Shown piece by piece: positions 37,869 to 49,779 of a stretch of 64,000 bases of DNA (positions are counted from its first letter, which is position 1; every line of letters begins with the position of its first letter). The translations under genes were made by a program, and so were the position numbers. The DNA is from Odontesthes bonariensis. Taxonomy: Eukaryota > Chordata > Actinopteri > Atheriniformes > Atherinopsidae. The notes beneath the pieces are model-generated. The model had not been told where the DNA came from. It made no database searches and was given only the letters and a program-made list of their open reading frames with translations. The stretch lies in NCBI RefSeq assembly GCF_027942865.1, contig NC_134516.1, positions 22,849,822 to 22,913,821 of the forward strand, read 5' to 3'.

Positions 37869-40800
37869 ATGTCTGTCTGGATGACTGAGGAGGCCATGAA
37901 ATGGTCCCTGCGCTTTTGCTGCCGCAAGTCTCTATGGCAACAACGCGGTTTCCTGGTGACAGCATCAAGTCGGGACACTTCTTTTCCCAGTCAGCCGCAT
38001 GCACGCATTTGGGGCCCAAGGCTTAACCGGCTGTGTCCTTCCAGGAGGCTTGCCAGTGCACTAAGGTTCTACTCGCAGGATAAAAATCACAGTGGTGAAC
38101 TGGAGGGGGGCAATCATGCCACCTCCAAATTGACTGAACTGCACCAGCCTGCTGAGATCCAGTTTGATGAGACAGACTCAGAGCAGAAACAGAAGAGATC
38201 CCCTTTCTTTGACCACCTGCAGCGCTGTGGCTCTCCATCAGATGTGTTAGACCTTACCTGTAAGTACTCGCCCGCAGGTCGCCAGATCAGCAACTGCCTG
38301 ACCCAAATGTGGTCCTCCATGAAGAAGATGTCTGAAGATCAGCGGCGCTATGAGTTGCAGCTAATGTTCGAGCATCCTGCATTTGAAAACCTCATGCAAA
38401 AGGCGTTCAGTTCTGTTCAGCACATGCGCAACGATGACATAGTTTACTCTCTCCTTAGCATGGTCAATTTGGGTGTGCCTCAACATAGCCGTGTGGTCCA
38501 GACTTTCCTTCGAACCAGCCAGGTAGGTGATCAAAGATTGTGCTGAAGCAGGCAAAGATGTTTTCATCTTTACTCTAATCTATTTTATTGTGCACCAACA
38601 GGAGAGACTGAATGACTTTGATGAGAAGTGTCTGTCCATCTTGTCTTCCTGTCTGGAACATATGGAGGACGGTCCCAATGTGAATGCTCTAAAGGAAGGC
38701 ATGAGGTATCGAATGATGGAGCTAGAAATTTGAGAATTAGTTATTTAGAAATGGTTAAGAGTAAGAAAATGATCTTGATTTTTTTTTTTTTTTTTTTTTC
38801 CCCCCAACTTTATAGCCACTTTACGCTGACAATTACTGTTGCTGTATCTTAGGCTGGTGGTTGCGTCCCATCTTCCTGAGATCAAGAATGTAATGGCTCT
38901 CCAGACCATGATGCGCCTGTTGGGAAAAGATGTCCCAAAAGAGCTCAAATTGAAACTAGAGGTCAGTTCATGAGTCTTGGTTCTGACCATATATGGCATT
39001 CATATTCTTGTACCTTTGTCTGTGTTTGTCTGAGTCCACGCAGTGTTTTCACCTCTTCTGTACAGAAAAAGGCCTTATCAATGACAGACCAGTTCAGCCT
39101 TCCCAATGCTCAGTACATGATCTCCACTATGGCTACAATGGGCTTCTACTCCAAACCGCTGCTGGATGTCTGCGGTAAAAAAATCACAGGTGAAACCTTT
39201 TCAACAAGAAAAATCTCGAGAATACCGTTAATTATCGTCTGAATTTAAGGAAATTTAGCAAACATTAGGACAAAAGATTTGTAAAAAGATTTTCACCCAT
39301 CATTTAATATGTGTGTTCTTTCCACGTCTCTCTTCTCTGGTAGAAAACCTTCATGGCATACCTTTTAACAGATTATTTAACGTGCTGCAGTCCTGTAAGG
39401 AGCTTCTCTACAGAGACTTGGATCTGCTTACTGGCATTTCAGACTATGTAGCCTCCACGCTCGACATATGGACCAACAAACAGGTGATGCAACAGACAGC
39501 TGTCTTCTGCCACACTTTCTTTGTGAATTTCAGATATTCATAAACAAAGTCCCGCTCTGTTTGCAGCTGCTCCTCTTCTTGTCTGTGTTTGAGGACCTCC
39601 TCTTCTGCCCCACTGCCTTAATAGAGGCTTATGCCGAGAAAGTGATCGCCAAACCGGATGCCCTCACACTTAAAGACCTCCTGTGTGTCCTCAAGGTGTA
39701 TTCCTCTCTAAACCACGATCTTCAGCACCAAAGGCAAAAGTATGTTACCTGCTTTTTTTTTGCTTTTTTTCATGACTCGATGATTTCCATGAAATGTACT
39801 AACATAACTATTGAAAATGCTAATTTTTGTAGTGGTGTTGTTAAAGTATAGCACCTTCATCTGTCAGGACCATTTCAAAGAAGATCAAAAGTTTTCTTGT
39901 GCAAATTTCATGAAGAATTTCATCATTTCTGCAGATTGTACTCAACTGTTTCATATGAAGGTAGAGTGGAAGCACAAAGAAAAGGCCACAGAACCTAAAA
40001 CAACTTTCTGGTCTGCGTTGAAAAGCCAAAGGTTTCGCTTGGGTTTAAAGAAACGTGGTGGAGATCAACAACAAGCTTATTTATTCCACAGCTGTTAACA
40101 CTTTGGTGGGCATTGTAACTTAGCTATTGACATGACAATTGGCAACAATAGCTCAGCATGTTAGAGAAACAAAAATAAAGACCTTAATTAGACAGTGATG
40201 GCAAAATTCTTGGAAGAGCGTGTCGTCTTCAGCCATCAGAAACTCTTAAATCACCTTCGTGATTACCTCAGAATGATGTACTATCAGTAAATGCTCCTTT
40301 AACTTAAGCTCCTGGTGCTGGTTAGGTTTGAAGTCTTCTCTGTGCTTCCTGCTGCTTCAGGTTCCTGAATAGCCTCAGCCACGCCCTCAGCTCCTACCTG
40401 CCCAAGATGTCTGGGATGCAGTTGCTAAAAGGCATCTACTGTCTCTGCCTGATGGGCCACTTCCCCTCAGGATTGCTGGAGAAGCTCCTACAGAGTAGCA
40501 CACTGGAGCAGCTCGCAGGTAAGCCAAATGAACATCTGGCAAGTTTGATCAGACACTGCTTTGTGTACTTGACTTTCATCCCCTTGAACATCCTGTATTT
40601 CTCCTCAGCGTTAAAGTCTCTCAAGAGTCGGGACAGAATGTTTCAGACGGTGGATCTGTGCCTCCGTTTTGACCGTCCTCCTCTCCCGCAGCCCCTGACT
40701 GTCCCCTCGATGGTCCTGGGAAATCCCACCCCCAGCAGTCCATCGGTTAACTCGTGGCTCTCACAGGGGCTCCAGAGTGTGCTGGGGAATCAGGCAAATT

Positions 40801-43800
40801 CAGTGCTACAGGAGATGGTGGTGGTGGAGAACTTCTACCTCATAGGTAAAGACAGAATCTTGAAGAAAGGGAGATTTTTGATCTCGGAGTCTTGTTGCAA
40901 AAATAAAAAAAAAATACACTTTTGATCGATAAAGTGATCCTTTCTGTTGCGTTTTTTTCCTTTAAATGTGAATCAGTGATGCCAGCAAGCTCCTGTGTTT
41001 GTGTCTACTCTCAGATGGTCTTATAACCAAACCTCTGCCAAACCAAACCTCTGTGACGGAAGCAAGTAGCTGTGCAGAGGACATGCTTTCTCCAGCAGAG
41101 AGCAGTGAAAGGTAAGTAGATGCAAGCAGTAGTTTGCGGTTAATATCACCAGACTCAATACAGTAAAGCTGCAGTCAGTGTTTTTTCTTTCTTTTTTTTT
41201 CTAATGGTGCTCACGTCTTGTTTGATAAAGTGTGATGCTGTCAGTCTGTGGCTTTCTGCTGCCTACACACTTTTTTTTAAGTTTCCCGATAGTGTGACTC
41301 CCTATTACCAAATATCTGATTGCTTTGCATGCAACAGAAAAACATACAGGCTGTATTTCCAACTAATACGACCATATAAATGCCATTAAAAGAAACTAAA
41401 TGTTTATTACAAAAATGGCTAAAGAAGGGAATGTTTCTATACAGATTATATTTCACATCACATTTTGAATCCAGGTCTATTTCAGTTAGTGAGACACAAA
41501 GTCTTAAATAACTGGCAGGATCTCCACAGCCATTAGAAACCTGTAAAAGTCATGAAATTATAAGTTGTTGAGTTTTGATGTTTTCAGGAAGATCGTAATG
41601 AAGTCAAGTTCGTTAGTTTACCCTTCAGTTCATATCTTTAAAGGCTGTGAGTGAAACATCAGTTCTATAAACAATTAGTCATTTGTACATTATTTTTCAG
41701 ACATTCGTACAGTGGTATCTGTGTAGCATATGTTTAGTTTAATTTTGCTTCAGTTTTTGTGCACTTTCTCATGCAAATAAGTCGAATTGTGCGTCCCTTT
41801 TACGTGCATTTTTATGTGGCTTTTTCAAGGGAAGTATTCGTTTAATTCCATGTAATATCGTCATAGTCTTTTCTTGGACCGTTCTCTTCTCTTTTCTTTA
41901 ACCTCTCTTTTTTTTCTGGACGAAATTAACTGTAACCATTTCTCTACATGTCACCTTTGTGCAAATTCTCACAAATGGTTTTAATGATGTGAAAACGGAT
42001 TCTCAGCAGTGACGGCTTTTCTGAGTAAAGACTAGAAGTTTCACATCATATATTACAGGCTGGGGTGAAGGAATTTATCCAGGCCAGTTGTGCTGTGCTG
42101 TGAAATTTCACTTCTAACGTAGCACAACAGAATTGTATCTAATTAACAATATGCCTTTAAACTTATCGGTACCACAAAACACATTTATCTGTGCTTCATA
42201 AAACAATTATCATCTTTGACAACCGTAACATTAACATCTGAAGACTCATTCGAAGAACAACATTTCACACTATTTCAACTGTAATGCATTTGTAGCATGA
42301 TTTATTTCCCAACTGATGGGATTGCATGAAATAAAGCTTCTGATTTAAAAACTTCCTGTCTTGGACAGTTGCAGGTTTACAAGATGAAGTTTGAGAGGGT
42401 TTTTGGTCTGAGTTGGAAAGTTTCATTCAACCTTGACTGGCACTCGAAACACTCGGCTGCTGTTCTGACTGATTCTTTACTCACAGAGTTGGTCGTTTGC
42501 TCGATTCAGTGACAGACTAGAGATGGGGAGTCTCTGCCCTCCCGCCACAATTTCTCCAGAAATGCCATAGTCCAGATAACCTTTTCTCTTTAGAAAATTA
42601 AACGTGCACTTTAGTGGTTGTAACTTCGAGAATATAGTAATTATATTAATGAATCCTCCTCGTAACTCACACACGTCTGTCACGCCATGGGACTCTTGTT
42701 TTTAGTTTTATGTTTAGGTTATGTTTTTTGTGTTCAGTTCATGTCCAGGTTTTGAGTTTTAGGTTTTGCCATTAGTTCATTCCCCTCACCTGTTCATTCC
42801 CCACCAGCTGCACCCACTCACTTACCAATCACTCACTCCCTATTTAGTTTCCAGTCTCCCCACTCAGTTGGTCGGTTCTTCGTTTGTTACTCATGCCCTG
42901 TTTGTTTAACCAAGCCTTGCCATCGACCTCACCTGTTTTTCCCATGTTCCTCGTTCCTCACCAAGTGAAGTATTTATTTATTTCTAAGCCATGCCAAGTT
43001 CTTTGTTTAGTTTGCCACAGTTGTTTTTTGGATCCGGCTCAGCCGTGCCTTCTGTTTGATTTATTGTTTTGTTAAATAAACCCAGTTCTCCTTTATAAGT
43101 CCGCATCCGTGTCCTACCTTCACCTTCCCCACCACACCTACCTGACAACATTGAGCCAGAATCGGAGTGACGGCAGCACCGTTGGTTAGGGCGGTGCGAC
43201 GTCGGCTCGATGTGCACGAGGCGGGATTGTTGAGATTCTTTCTCTTCAGCGCAGTCATCTTCACGGACTGCCGTGATATTGCTGCTCTTTTGCGCCAGCC
43301 ATTTTTCACCTTGCGATACTACGAGGCCACATGATGACGCCCTTCGTCAGGCCCCTCTGATGTTATTGTCGCGGTCCAAAGTTTGGGCCGTCTTGACAAT
43401 GTCCATAAATGTATGACGTATGATATTACAACTTTAATGAATTTTTTGGGAAGAGGCGGAGGAGGATTAGTTGCCTGTCAGTCGGAAAGTCTGTGGTTTG
43501 ACTCCCGGCTTTTCGGGCCACATGTAGAAGTGTCCGCTGAGCCCCAGGTTGGCTGTGATGTGCCCATCGGTGTGTGAAAAAAGCACTGTGTGGCCTGTAA
43601 CATTGTAGAGATTTAAGACATGTTGTATGAATGTGAGCGTCTGAATAGGTGAATGTGGCTTGTAGTGTAAAAGCTCTGTACAGTGCATTTAGCATTTAAA
43701 TCTAACATACAATGTATTATAGCACATAAAAATGAACAAAAACCAAACTACAACACCTACTCGACTCAGTTGCACTGTGGAAAGTCAGTTACTTCATTTA

Positions 43801-44802
43801 GACAGAATTTTTCATTTAAATTTGGTCAATTAAAACCATTGAAACACAAAAACTTTCAGCAAAACCCAATCGATGATAATCCTACTGGGTAAAGTTCTGT
43901 CGCTAAATGTGTGTCGGATGAAGTCATTTTCACTGAGACGATGAAACCACAATCTTCTCAATCTACTTTTCAGCTGTGATGTTCCTCACATCAAACCTTT
44001 GCCTCCATCCTGTCATGTCTGTACTTGAATTCAAATTTTGACCTTTTTTCAAGCTCACAAATGACTTTCTTCATTTTTCTAGAATTGCAGTAATTTCGGC
44101 TCCAAACTCCGGCTTTTGCTATGGTACGTCAAATCCCCGCGGTCCCCTCGCTGTCAAGATCCGTCATCTGAGGCTCCTCGGATACACCCCTGTCCTGGTG
44201 AGACTTCAGTTCTCTTTAGTTCTGAACACTTCAAAGTTTAATGCTGTTTTTGGGGGTGAAGAGCTTTTCTCTGTCACCTCACTTGCGTCTAAATCTGGTT
44301 TCTTATGCAAATATCTGAACTAGTTTCAAAGTTGAAAACGCTTTTGCTCTCATAGAAGCGGTGTTTATCAGCAATTTACTCAGTAATGCTTCATTTTCTA
44401 TAAATAACTCGTTTCACTTTAGTGTCATAATCTCAAAGCTCATGCCCTTATAGTTTGTTATAGAGTTTTAAAATCCTCAAGTTAGGAAGGGAAAATATTT
44501 TCCATCCATTTGTATGAATAAAGTTAATAAAATACTTCCTTTTCATAATACTGTCTCTGATTTATTCTCCTACCTGACAGTTTACATCGCTATACCTCAC
44601 TTACATTGACTCAAATCTGTGCACTATACTCCTGCTCTGTTACAGTAAGGCTTATTTTTACCCTAATCCTGTCCTCAAGGTCAAAGAGCGGGATCTACAC
44701 TCTGCGACTGAGGAGGGGAGGACGGACATCCTCAGAGGACTGATTTTTCCAGAACACCGCACATTAGAAACACAAGCTAAAATGGAGCACCTGGGATCTT
44801 AA
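37869..44802 (+). CDS. fastkd2: FAST kinase domain-containing protein 2, mitochondrial
   Basis: Mitochondrial RNA-granule protein needed for 16S rRNA and mitoribosome assembly. Eleven exons join in phase to 677 codons (human about 710): 37869-38522, 38602-38705, 38853-38961, 39066-39189, 39344-39483, 39567-39739, 40361-40518, 40609-40845, 41015-41111, 44083-44197, 44680-44802. The N-terminus is rich in Arg/Ser and poor in acids up to about residue 65, as expected of a mitochondrial targeting sequence. The FAST_1/FAST_2 helical region covers the middle exons. The RAP domain is in the last two exons (about 600-660: IAVISAPNSGFCYG, AVKIRHLRLLGYTPVLVKERD). An in-frame ATG five codons downstream could also serve as start. 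Intron 9 (41112-44082) is far larger than the others and carries an LTR and a SINE-like unit. AATAAA lies at 45010-45015. Confidence 0.95.
42678..43147 (+). mobile_element. Solo LTR, copy 1 (LTR retrotransposon fossil) in FASTKD2 intron 9
   Basis: About 470 bp, beginning TGTCACGCC and ending TGACA, so the ends form the short TG...CA inverted repeat typical of LTRs. A poly(A) signal (AATAAA) lies about 70 bp before the end, as in an R-U5 junction. A near-identical copy lies 4 kb away at 46692-47166. The superfamily (Gypsy-like or other) cannot be fixed from an LTR alone. No coding interior is recognised; the 230 bp to its right (43148-43380) may be leftover interior or unrelated. High similarity of the copies suggests a fairly young family. 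Confidence 0.7.
43455..43690 (+). repeat. tRNA-derived SINE-like repeat in FASTKD2 intron 9
   Basis: The head reads 'ttgcctgtcagtcggaaa' followed by a B-box-like 'gtggtttgactcccgg', then a body with 'cccatcggtgtgtga', 'gaataggtgaatgtg' and 'gtgtaaaagctctgta'. This order matches a very common teleost dispersed repeat with a tRNA-like 5' end and a tail related to 'gtaaagcgctttgag'. It is diverged and has no clear target-site duplications. Confidence 0.6.
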
Positions 44803-45903
44803 AGACGGCTGGCGGTGTGCACTGGAAGCGAGGAGCCACACGAGGCTCGGGTTTTGTTGTGCTGCTCAAAAGTTTGTAATGTTTACCATGGAAATAAGTA
44901 TTTAAAGCGGTTGCCTCTGGATGGATTTGCTTAAAACCAGTTGAGTAAGACATAAATTGTTGGTGTTCTTGCTAATAGTGAGACATGTGATTTATATCCG
45001 GTGAGCAAAAATAAAGCCTTCACAAAACATTAACTTGTTAAGTTACTTTGTGATTCTACTGCTATTATGTCCGCAATTAAATGATAAATGTATCATTTGT
45101 CTGGAGTCGTCTGTCTCTAAACAGCAAGTGAAACAACGTGCTGATCCTGTGAGCTTGCAGTAGCAGTTGAGAGAGACGGTGCAGCTGAATGAAACCAATA
45201 AAAGCAGGGTGAGCGGTTGCAGTAACTGCAAGGTGAGCAACGTAAAGGTGGAGTGCCTTTGAAGCTGCCACATCTGCAGAAAAGCACCAGCGAGGAAAAA
45301 GATAGAGGGAGGGAGACAGGAAATGGTGCAGCTTGTTATTGTTCAAAGTATTTGCTCCTGCTCGTATTTCTGCTTTTAATTTGCCTCTGCGATGTTGAAC
45401 TTGTTATTTTCCCGATTTCTCAGAAATAAGAGCCTGCAAACCTCACACGATGTGAGGACATCTTGGAGGCTTTTTCTTAAGAGCTGGTGTGTTTTCTTCT
45501 TTTTTTTTTTTTTTTTTAAATCGTAACCACTTCTGATCCACAGGGTAATGCTTAGTGAACCCTTTAAATGTGGTTAAGTCCCCCTACATTCAGACGCCAC
45601 CACCTGTTTCGACCACAGACGGAGGGGTTCCCAATAACAAATCAGTGACAGATTCAGTGAGCGAGCGAGTGAAACAGGAAGTGAGTCAAACAGAAACTTC
45701 TTTATTTTTTAATTATTATTTCATACACCTACAACTCTACAGGAGCGGTTGCTTTTGCTGTGTAGACACAAAACTTACTTGGTAACAAAACAAACTTGCA
45801 AAACAGATCAAACATATGTAGGTAGAGCTCACAGTAAGCTTCTACAAAGACACCCAGTGTGCGAGGGGATAGCCGTGAAAGTGGTCCATGAAAGCATGAG
45901 TGA

Positions 45904-48900
45904 TCAGAAGTAGCGCGGTGCAGGATTCTGAACCGTTTTTTTCTTCTTGCGGTTCCGGGGCGCTATGGGTTTGGTGTTTATGTAGTCACTCTGGGAATCT
46001 GCCCCCTGCAACTTGAACTGAAAGACACATGAGGACAACTGAGCATCTGCATTTCATCTGTTGGTTTAAGGATAATAAAGAAACTGCTACGATATTTTCT
46101 ATTGACAATGGGGCCATGTCAGGGATATTTAGCAAGTGTGGCTTTCATTTTGTAATTTAAAGGTTTTATGAAATGGGATTTTAAAATACTGATGCCAGCA
46201 GTTGAGAATTACAAAATACACTTGAAAAAGTGTTCTGTTCTTCGAATAACTGACAGAGTTGACAAAGTTCATTTAAAACTGTTTGACCATCTTGCTGGGG
46301 GCCCTTTCCCAATTAAAAACAACAAAAACAGTGGAACAAGTTTTGAAAAGCAAAGCTGGACCTGTGACATATTTCTACAAGCTACAACAAAATCTTGCAA
46401 TGTTTGTTGTAATAAATGCTAATTAACAGGTAATAAAGCCCCTAAAAGCTGTGTCAAGCACCAGAAACATGCTTATTGTTAGATAATAAGCACATTTTCT
46501 TATACTAGCATTAGGTAGCTGATGAGTATCTTCAGTATTTTCACTGTTATGGACAAAAGCATCCACGATGATGATGAGCAATCGAATTACACTCGGATTA
46601 TAAGGGCAGGGCCATTAAAACGTGTGCATTTATCAATCTGCTGCATCTATTCACCATCAATTATTTCTGCATGAAATGCTGTTAAGGCTTCTGTCACGCC
46701 ATGGGACTCTTGTTTTTAGTTTTATGTTTAGGTTATGTTTTTTGTATTCAGTTCATGTCCAGGTTTTGAGTTTTAGGTTTTGCCATTAGTTCATTCCCCT
46801 CACCTGTTCATTCCCCTCACCTGTTCATTCCCCACCAGCTGCACCCACTCACTTACCAATCACTCACTCCCTATTTAGTTTCCAGTCTCCCCACTCAGTT
46901 GGTCGGTTCTTCGTTTGTTACTCATGCCCTGTTTGTTTAACCAAGCCTTGCCATCGACCTCACCTGTTTTTCCCATGTTCCTCGTCCCTCACCAAGTGAA
47001 GTATTTATTTATTTCTAAGCCATGCCAAGTTCTTTGTTTATTTTGCCACAGTTGTTTTTTGGATCCGGCTCAGCCGTGCCTTCTTTTTGATTTATTGTTT
47101 TGTTAAATAAACCCAGTTCAGTCCACATCCATGTCCTACCTTCACCTTCCCTACACCATTCTGACAGAATAAATAACTTGGAAGGAAATAACAGGTATCA
47201 TGGGAGGTAAGGTGAGGTCAAGAGTCCCATGGCGTGTAAGAGCAGGGCCATTAAGACGTGTGCACCCATCAATTCTTTCTGCATGAAATGCTGTTAAAGC
47301 TTCTGCCTCTTCAAAGTCGAGTCTGCCTTGTGCGGTCAGCTGTTATGCAGCATAATGCCATCAGCTGCTCGTTTTTGTGGTTTGCGGCCTGTCAAACGAA
47401 CCTCTGGTTGGGCAGAAGCGTTACACGGTGATGTCGTAAAGTGACAGAAGTGAAGCCGAAACTAGAAAAACAGTTTGAACATCTTCTGTGGGATAGAGTA
47501 ACGTCTTGTGTGAACTTCAGGCTTTGACAAAGTACAAAAAGCTACATTACACATTGATGAGATATGTAAAACGTGCAAGGAACGGACAAAAATGTGAATG
47601 AAACCTCACACATAAAGTCAGTAATTTACCTGGGTCATTGCCATTTATGGGGAGAGAAAATCCTGTATTTATGTGTCAATATCTCTTGTAATAGATGGGG
47701 AGCTATCAAAGGCATAATCAACTGTTAATGAGAGTATGATAAAGTATTTTTTAACCTTATTCGAAATACTGTTCTTGCTTTAGACCTTTGGAAGCTGCAA
47801 AATGTCTCACCAAACTGGCAATAAAAGCATAATTAGGCATGTGTTCATCTTTACATATCAACCAAATAAGAAAAATCCAAAGAAAGTATTGAAATTATAG
47901 GAAAGTTATTGAATATTTTGAATGTGGTCAACATTATTAACAGTTATCTTTTTTTGAATGCTTTAAGTTGTAACATTTAATCTTTGATAAAGGAAGGGGA
48001 TGATAATGATCGTAAATCTCTAACGAGCACTTAAAGGGAACTTTAAGTGTCAGGGGAAAAAAACTAGCAGTGAAACGACATGTTTGTTTTACCTTAAATC
48101 CAAGATAGAAATTTTCCTTTCCATTTTATAAGGACACCTGTTTTTAAACTTTTCCTCTCAGTTTGTATTCCGCTCAGGTGCATCTTACCCAAAGGACTGA
48201 TGCAACGATGGTGGCCGTGAGGCTGTAGGTGCTGAGAAGTACAACCACTGTAATCCAAATCCATGGAGTTCTCTCAGGAATGTCTTCTTTATTTCTACTT
48301 TCTTCTTTTGTATTGCAGGTGGGCTCACATGTACAGTCTTCTCCTGGAAGAAGCACATTGACGAAGTGTTTAGTAGATTCTTTCTGAATGCACACCAATT
48401 GTAGATGGCCTTTGGTTCAGATCTCAGCAACTCATTGCAATATTTACCTTCTACAAGGACCTGGATCTTCGGACCATCTATTTTTGAATAGGGTGGAGGG
48501 AATGTGATGGCGGCCTCACATTTATATGTTGTGTTGCTTGCTCCATTAAGGTTGAAACCTGTCAAATTATCCTCCTCGTTTATCTGTAGTTGCGGATTCA
48601 ACCCCCGGAGTAAGCTTTCTTGAACGGACCAAATCAGGTCCTGGTTTTTAAAAAGTTTAAAGGTCACATCTCCTTTCTTGGTTGGGCACGGCACAAACAC
48701 GGGCACGTGGCCTTGTCTGGGGGCGCAGTAGGTCGTCGTCTCTTTTGGGAGGGGGAAAAAATGTGACAATGAATCAGGATGCAATGTTTATCTTCAAATC
48801 TTCTTAGAAAATACCACTTTATAAGAAATTGTCATGAAATGAAGCTACTGCCGAAGGGATTTTAGAGCTGGAGCCGCTTCACGTTGCCCGCGTCTTTGTA

Positions 48901-49779
48901 ATCAGCACCTTGCAAAGGAAACGGCTGCATAAAGGGCCCAGCTCCTGCAAAGATGGATGCATTTGCTTCGATTCCCCTAACTGAAATTCAGACTTTGAGA
49001 CTCGTCATTTCAGAGCAAACTCCACCCCCGCAATGGAATTTGTTTGATACCGGCACGTCTAAGCACATTTACCCCTTTCAGCCACGTTGAGCGTGAAAAA
49101 CAGAAATTTGAGGTGCGAGTGGCACACATGAGTCAGCCGCCGAACGGGTTGCAGTTCAGGAAACTCCTGCTGAATGTAGTGCTGTTGAAATTTGTCTTCA
49201 CAGCTGTTGCCTCTCAATAAGTCGTTTTTAATTAGATGCGTTGCCACTCAAGAATACATGTATTTAGCCTGAATTAAGAGACTGAAAGGATAACGTTAAC
49301 CTATGGTTCAACTGAATTGATAATAACTGAGAATGCATCCAGTATATGTTTGTTTAAATCTGACTTTCCCATGTTTTAAGCTCAACCCATATCTGATTCC
49401 ACTGTTTTATTTAACACATTTAAGTACATTACAGTCTCATGTTTAACAGTACTGGTAATTAGGGTTTTAACCTCAGTGTTTACAACCTAGTCATCCCACT
49501 CTAACCACACATGCACCAGTCCCTTAGACTGTAACCCAGAAATAACTTTTTACTATTAAGTTGGTTGCATTTTCTCACCGATTTTTGCCATTAGTAATAA
49601 TAATCTCAAATGAGTAGACATTTCTAGTAATAACTGCTACTTGGATTCTAATGACTGTGATGGTTTGTACGCCCATAGGTTGCCTTCAGCTTACCATTGC
49701 TGCTGTTGGGGCTCAGACACTGAGCAGAATAAGATGACATGTAGTACAAGAAGATCACGAACATCCAGCAAACCTTCAT
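45904..49779 (-). CDS. cd28: T-cell-specific surface glycoprotein CD28
   Basis: T-cell costimulatory receptor that binds B7 ligands. Four exons join in phase to 215 codons (mammalian CD28 about 220): 49779-49695, 48741-48448, 48343-48189, 46017-45904. Exon 1 is a signal peptide (MKVCWMFVIFLYYMSSYSAQ). Exon 2 is one IgV domain with C47 and C103 as the likely core disulfide, an extra C34, and N-glycosylation sequons at 28, 87 and 98. The ligand motif reads FPPPY (109-113) against mammalian MYPPPY. Exon 3 holds a stalk with three cysteines (EDCTCEPTC, 128-136) and a membrane segment at about 154-178. Exon 4 is a short basic tail with SDYINTKP (188-195), aligned with SDYMNMTP of CD28. The tail supports CD28 rather than CTLA4. 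A minus-strand AATAAA lies at 45701-45706. Confidence 0.93.
46601..46691. repeat. Short direct duplication flanking the second solo LTR, left copy
   Basis: The segment from 'agggccattaaaacgtgtgc' to 'gaaatgctgttaaggcttc' abuts the left end of the LTR. It is repeated in direct orientation at 47243-47312, where one part is shorter. See the right copy and the LTR entry. Confidence 0.75.
46692..47166 (+). mobile_element. Solo LTR, copy 2 (LTR retrotransposon fossil) in CD28 intron 3
   Basis: About 475 bp, starting TGTCACGCC and ending TGACA, nearly identical to the copy at 42678-43147 and in the same orientation. The AATAAA-containing end is preserved. No simple target-site duplication is visible at its ends. 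It does not form one element with copy 1, because conserved FASTKD2 exons and the CD28 tail exon lie between them. A 20-base inverted piece of the LTR start recurs at about 47219-47238, just right of the element. Confidence 0.7.
47243..47312. repeat. Short direct duplication flanking the second solo LTR, right copy
   Basis: Matches the segment directly left of the LTR at 46601-46691, in the same orientation. It reaches 'ctgttaaagcttctg' and continues into unique sequence, whereas the left copy is cut by the LTR after 'ggcttc'. The pair therefore brackets the LTR plus about 76 bp. Confidence 0.7.

Noticed and set aside
45077-45346. 89-codon minus-strand open frame between FASTKD2 and CD28
   Set aside because: It lies between the two poly(A) signals, has no domain and looks like chance.
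42678-47166. The two LTR copies as 5' and 3' ends of one retrotransposon
   Set aside because: The interval holds conserved FASTKD2 exons 10-11 and the CD28 tail exon, with no retroelement coding region recognised.
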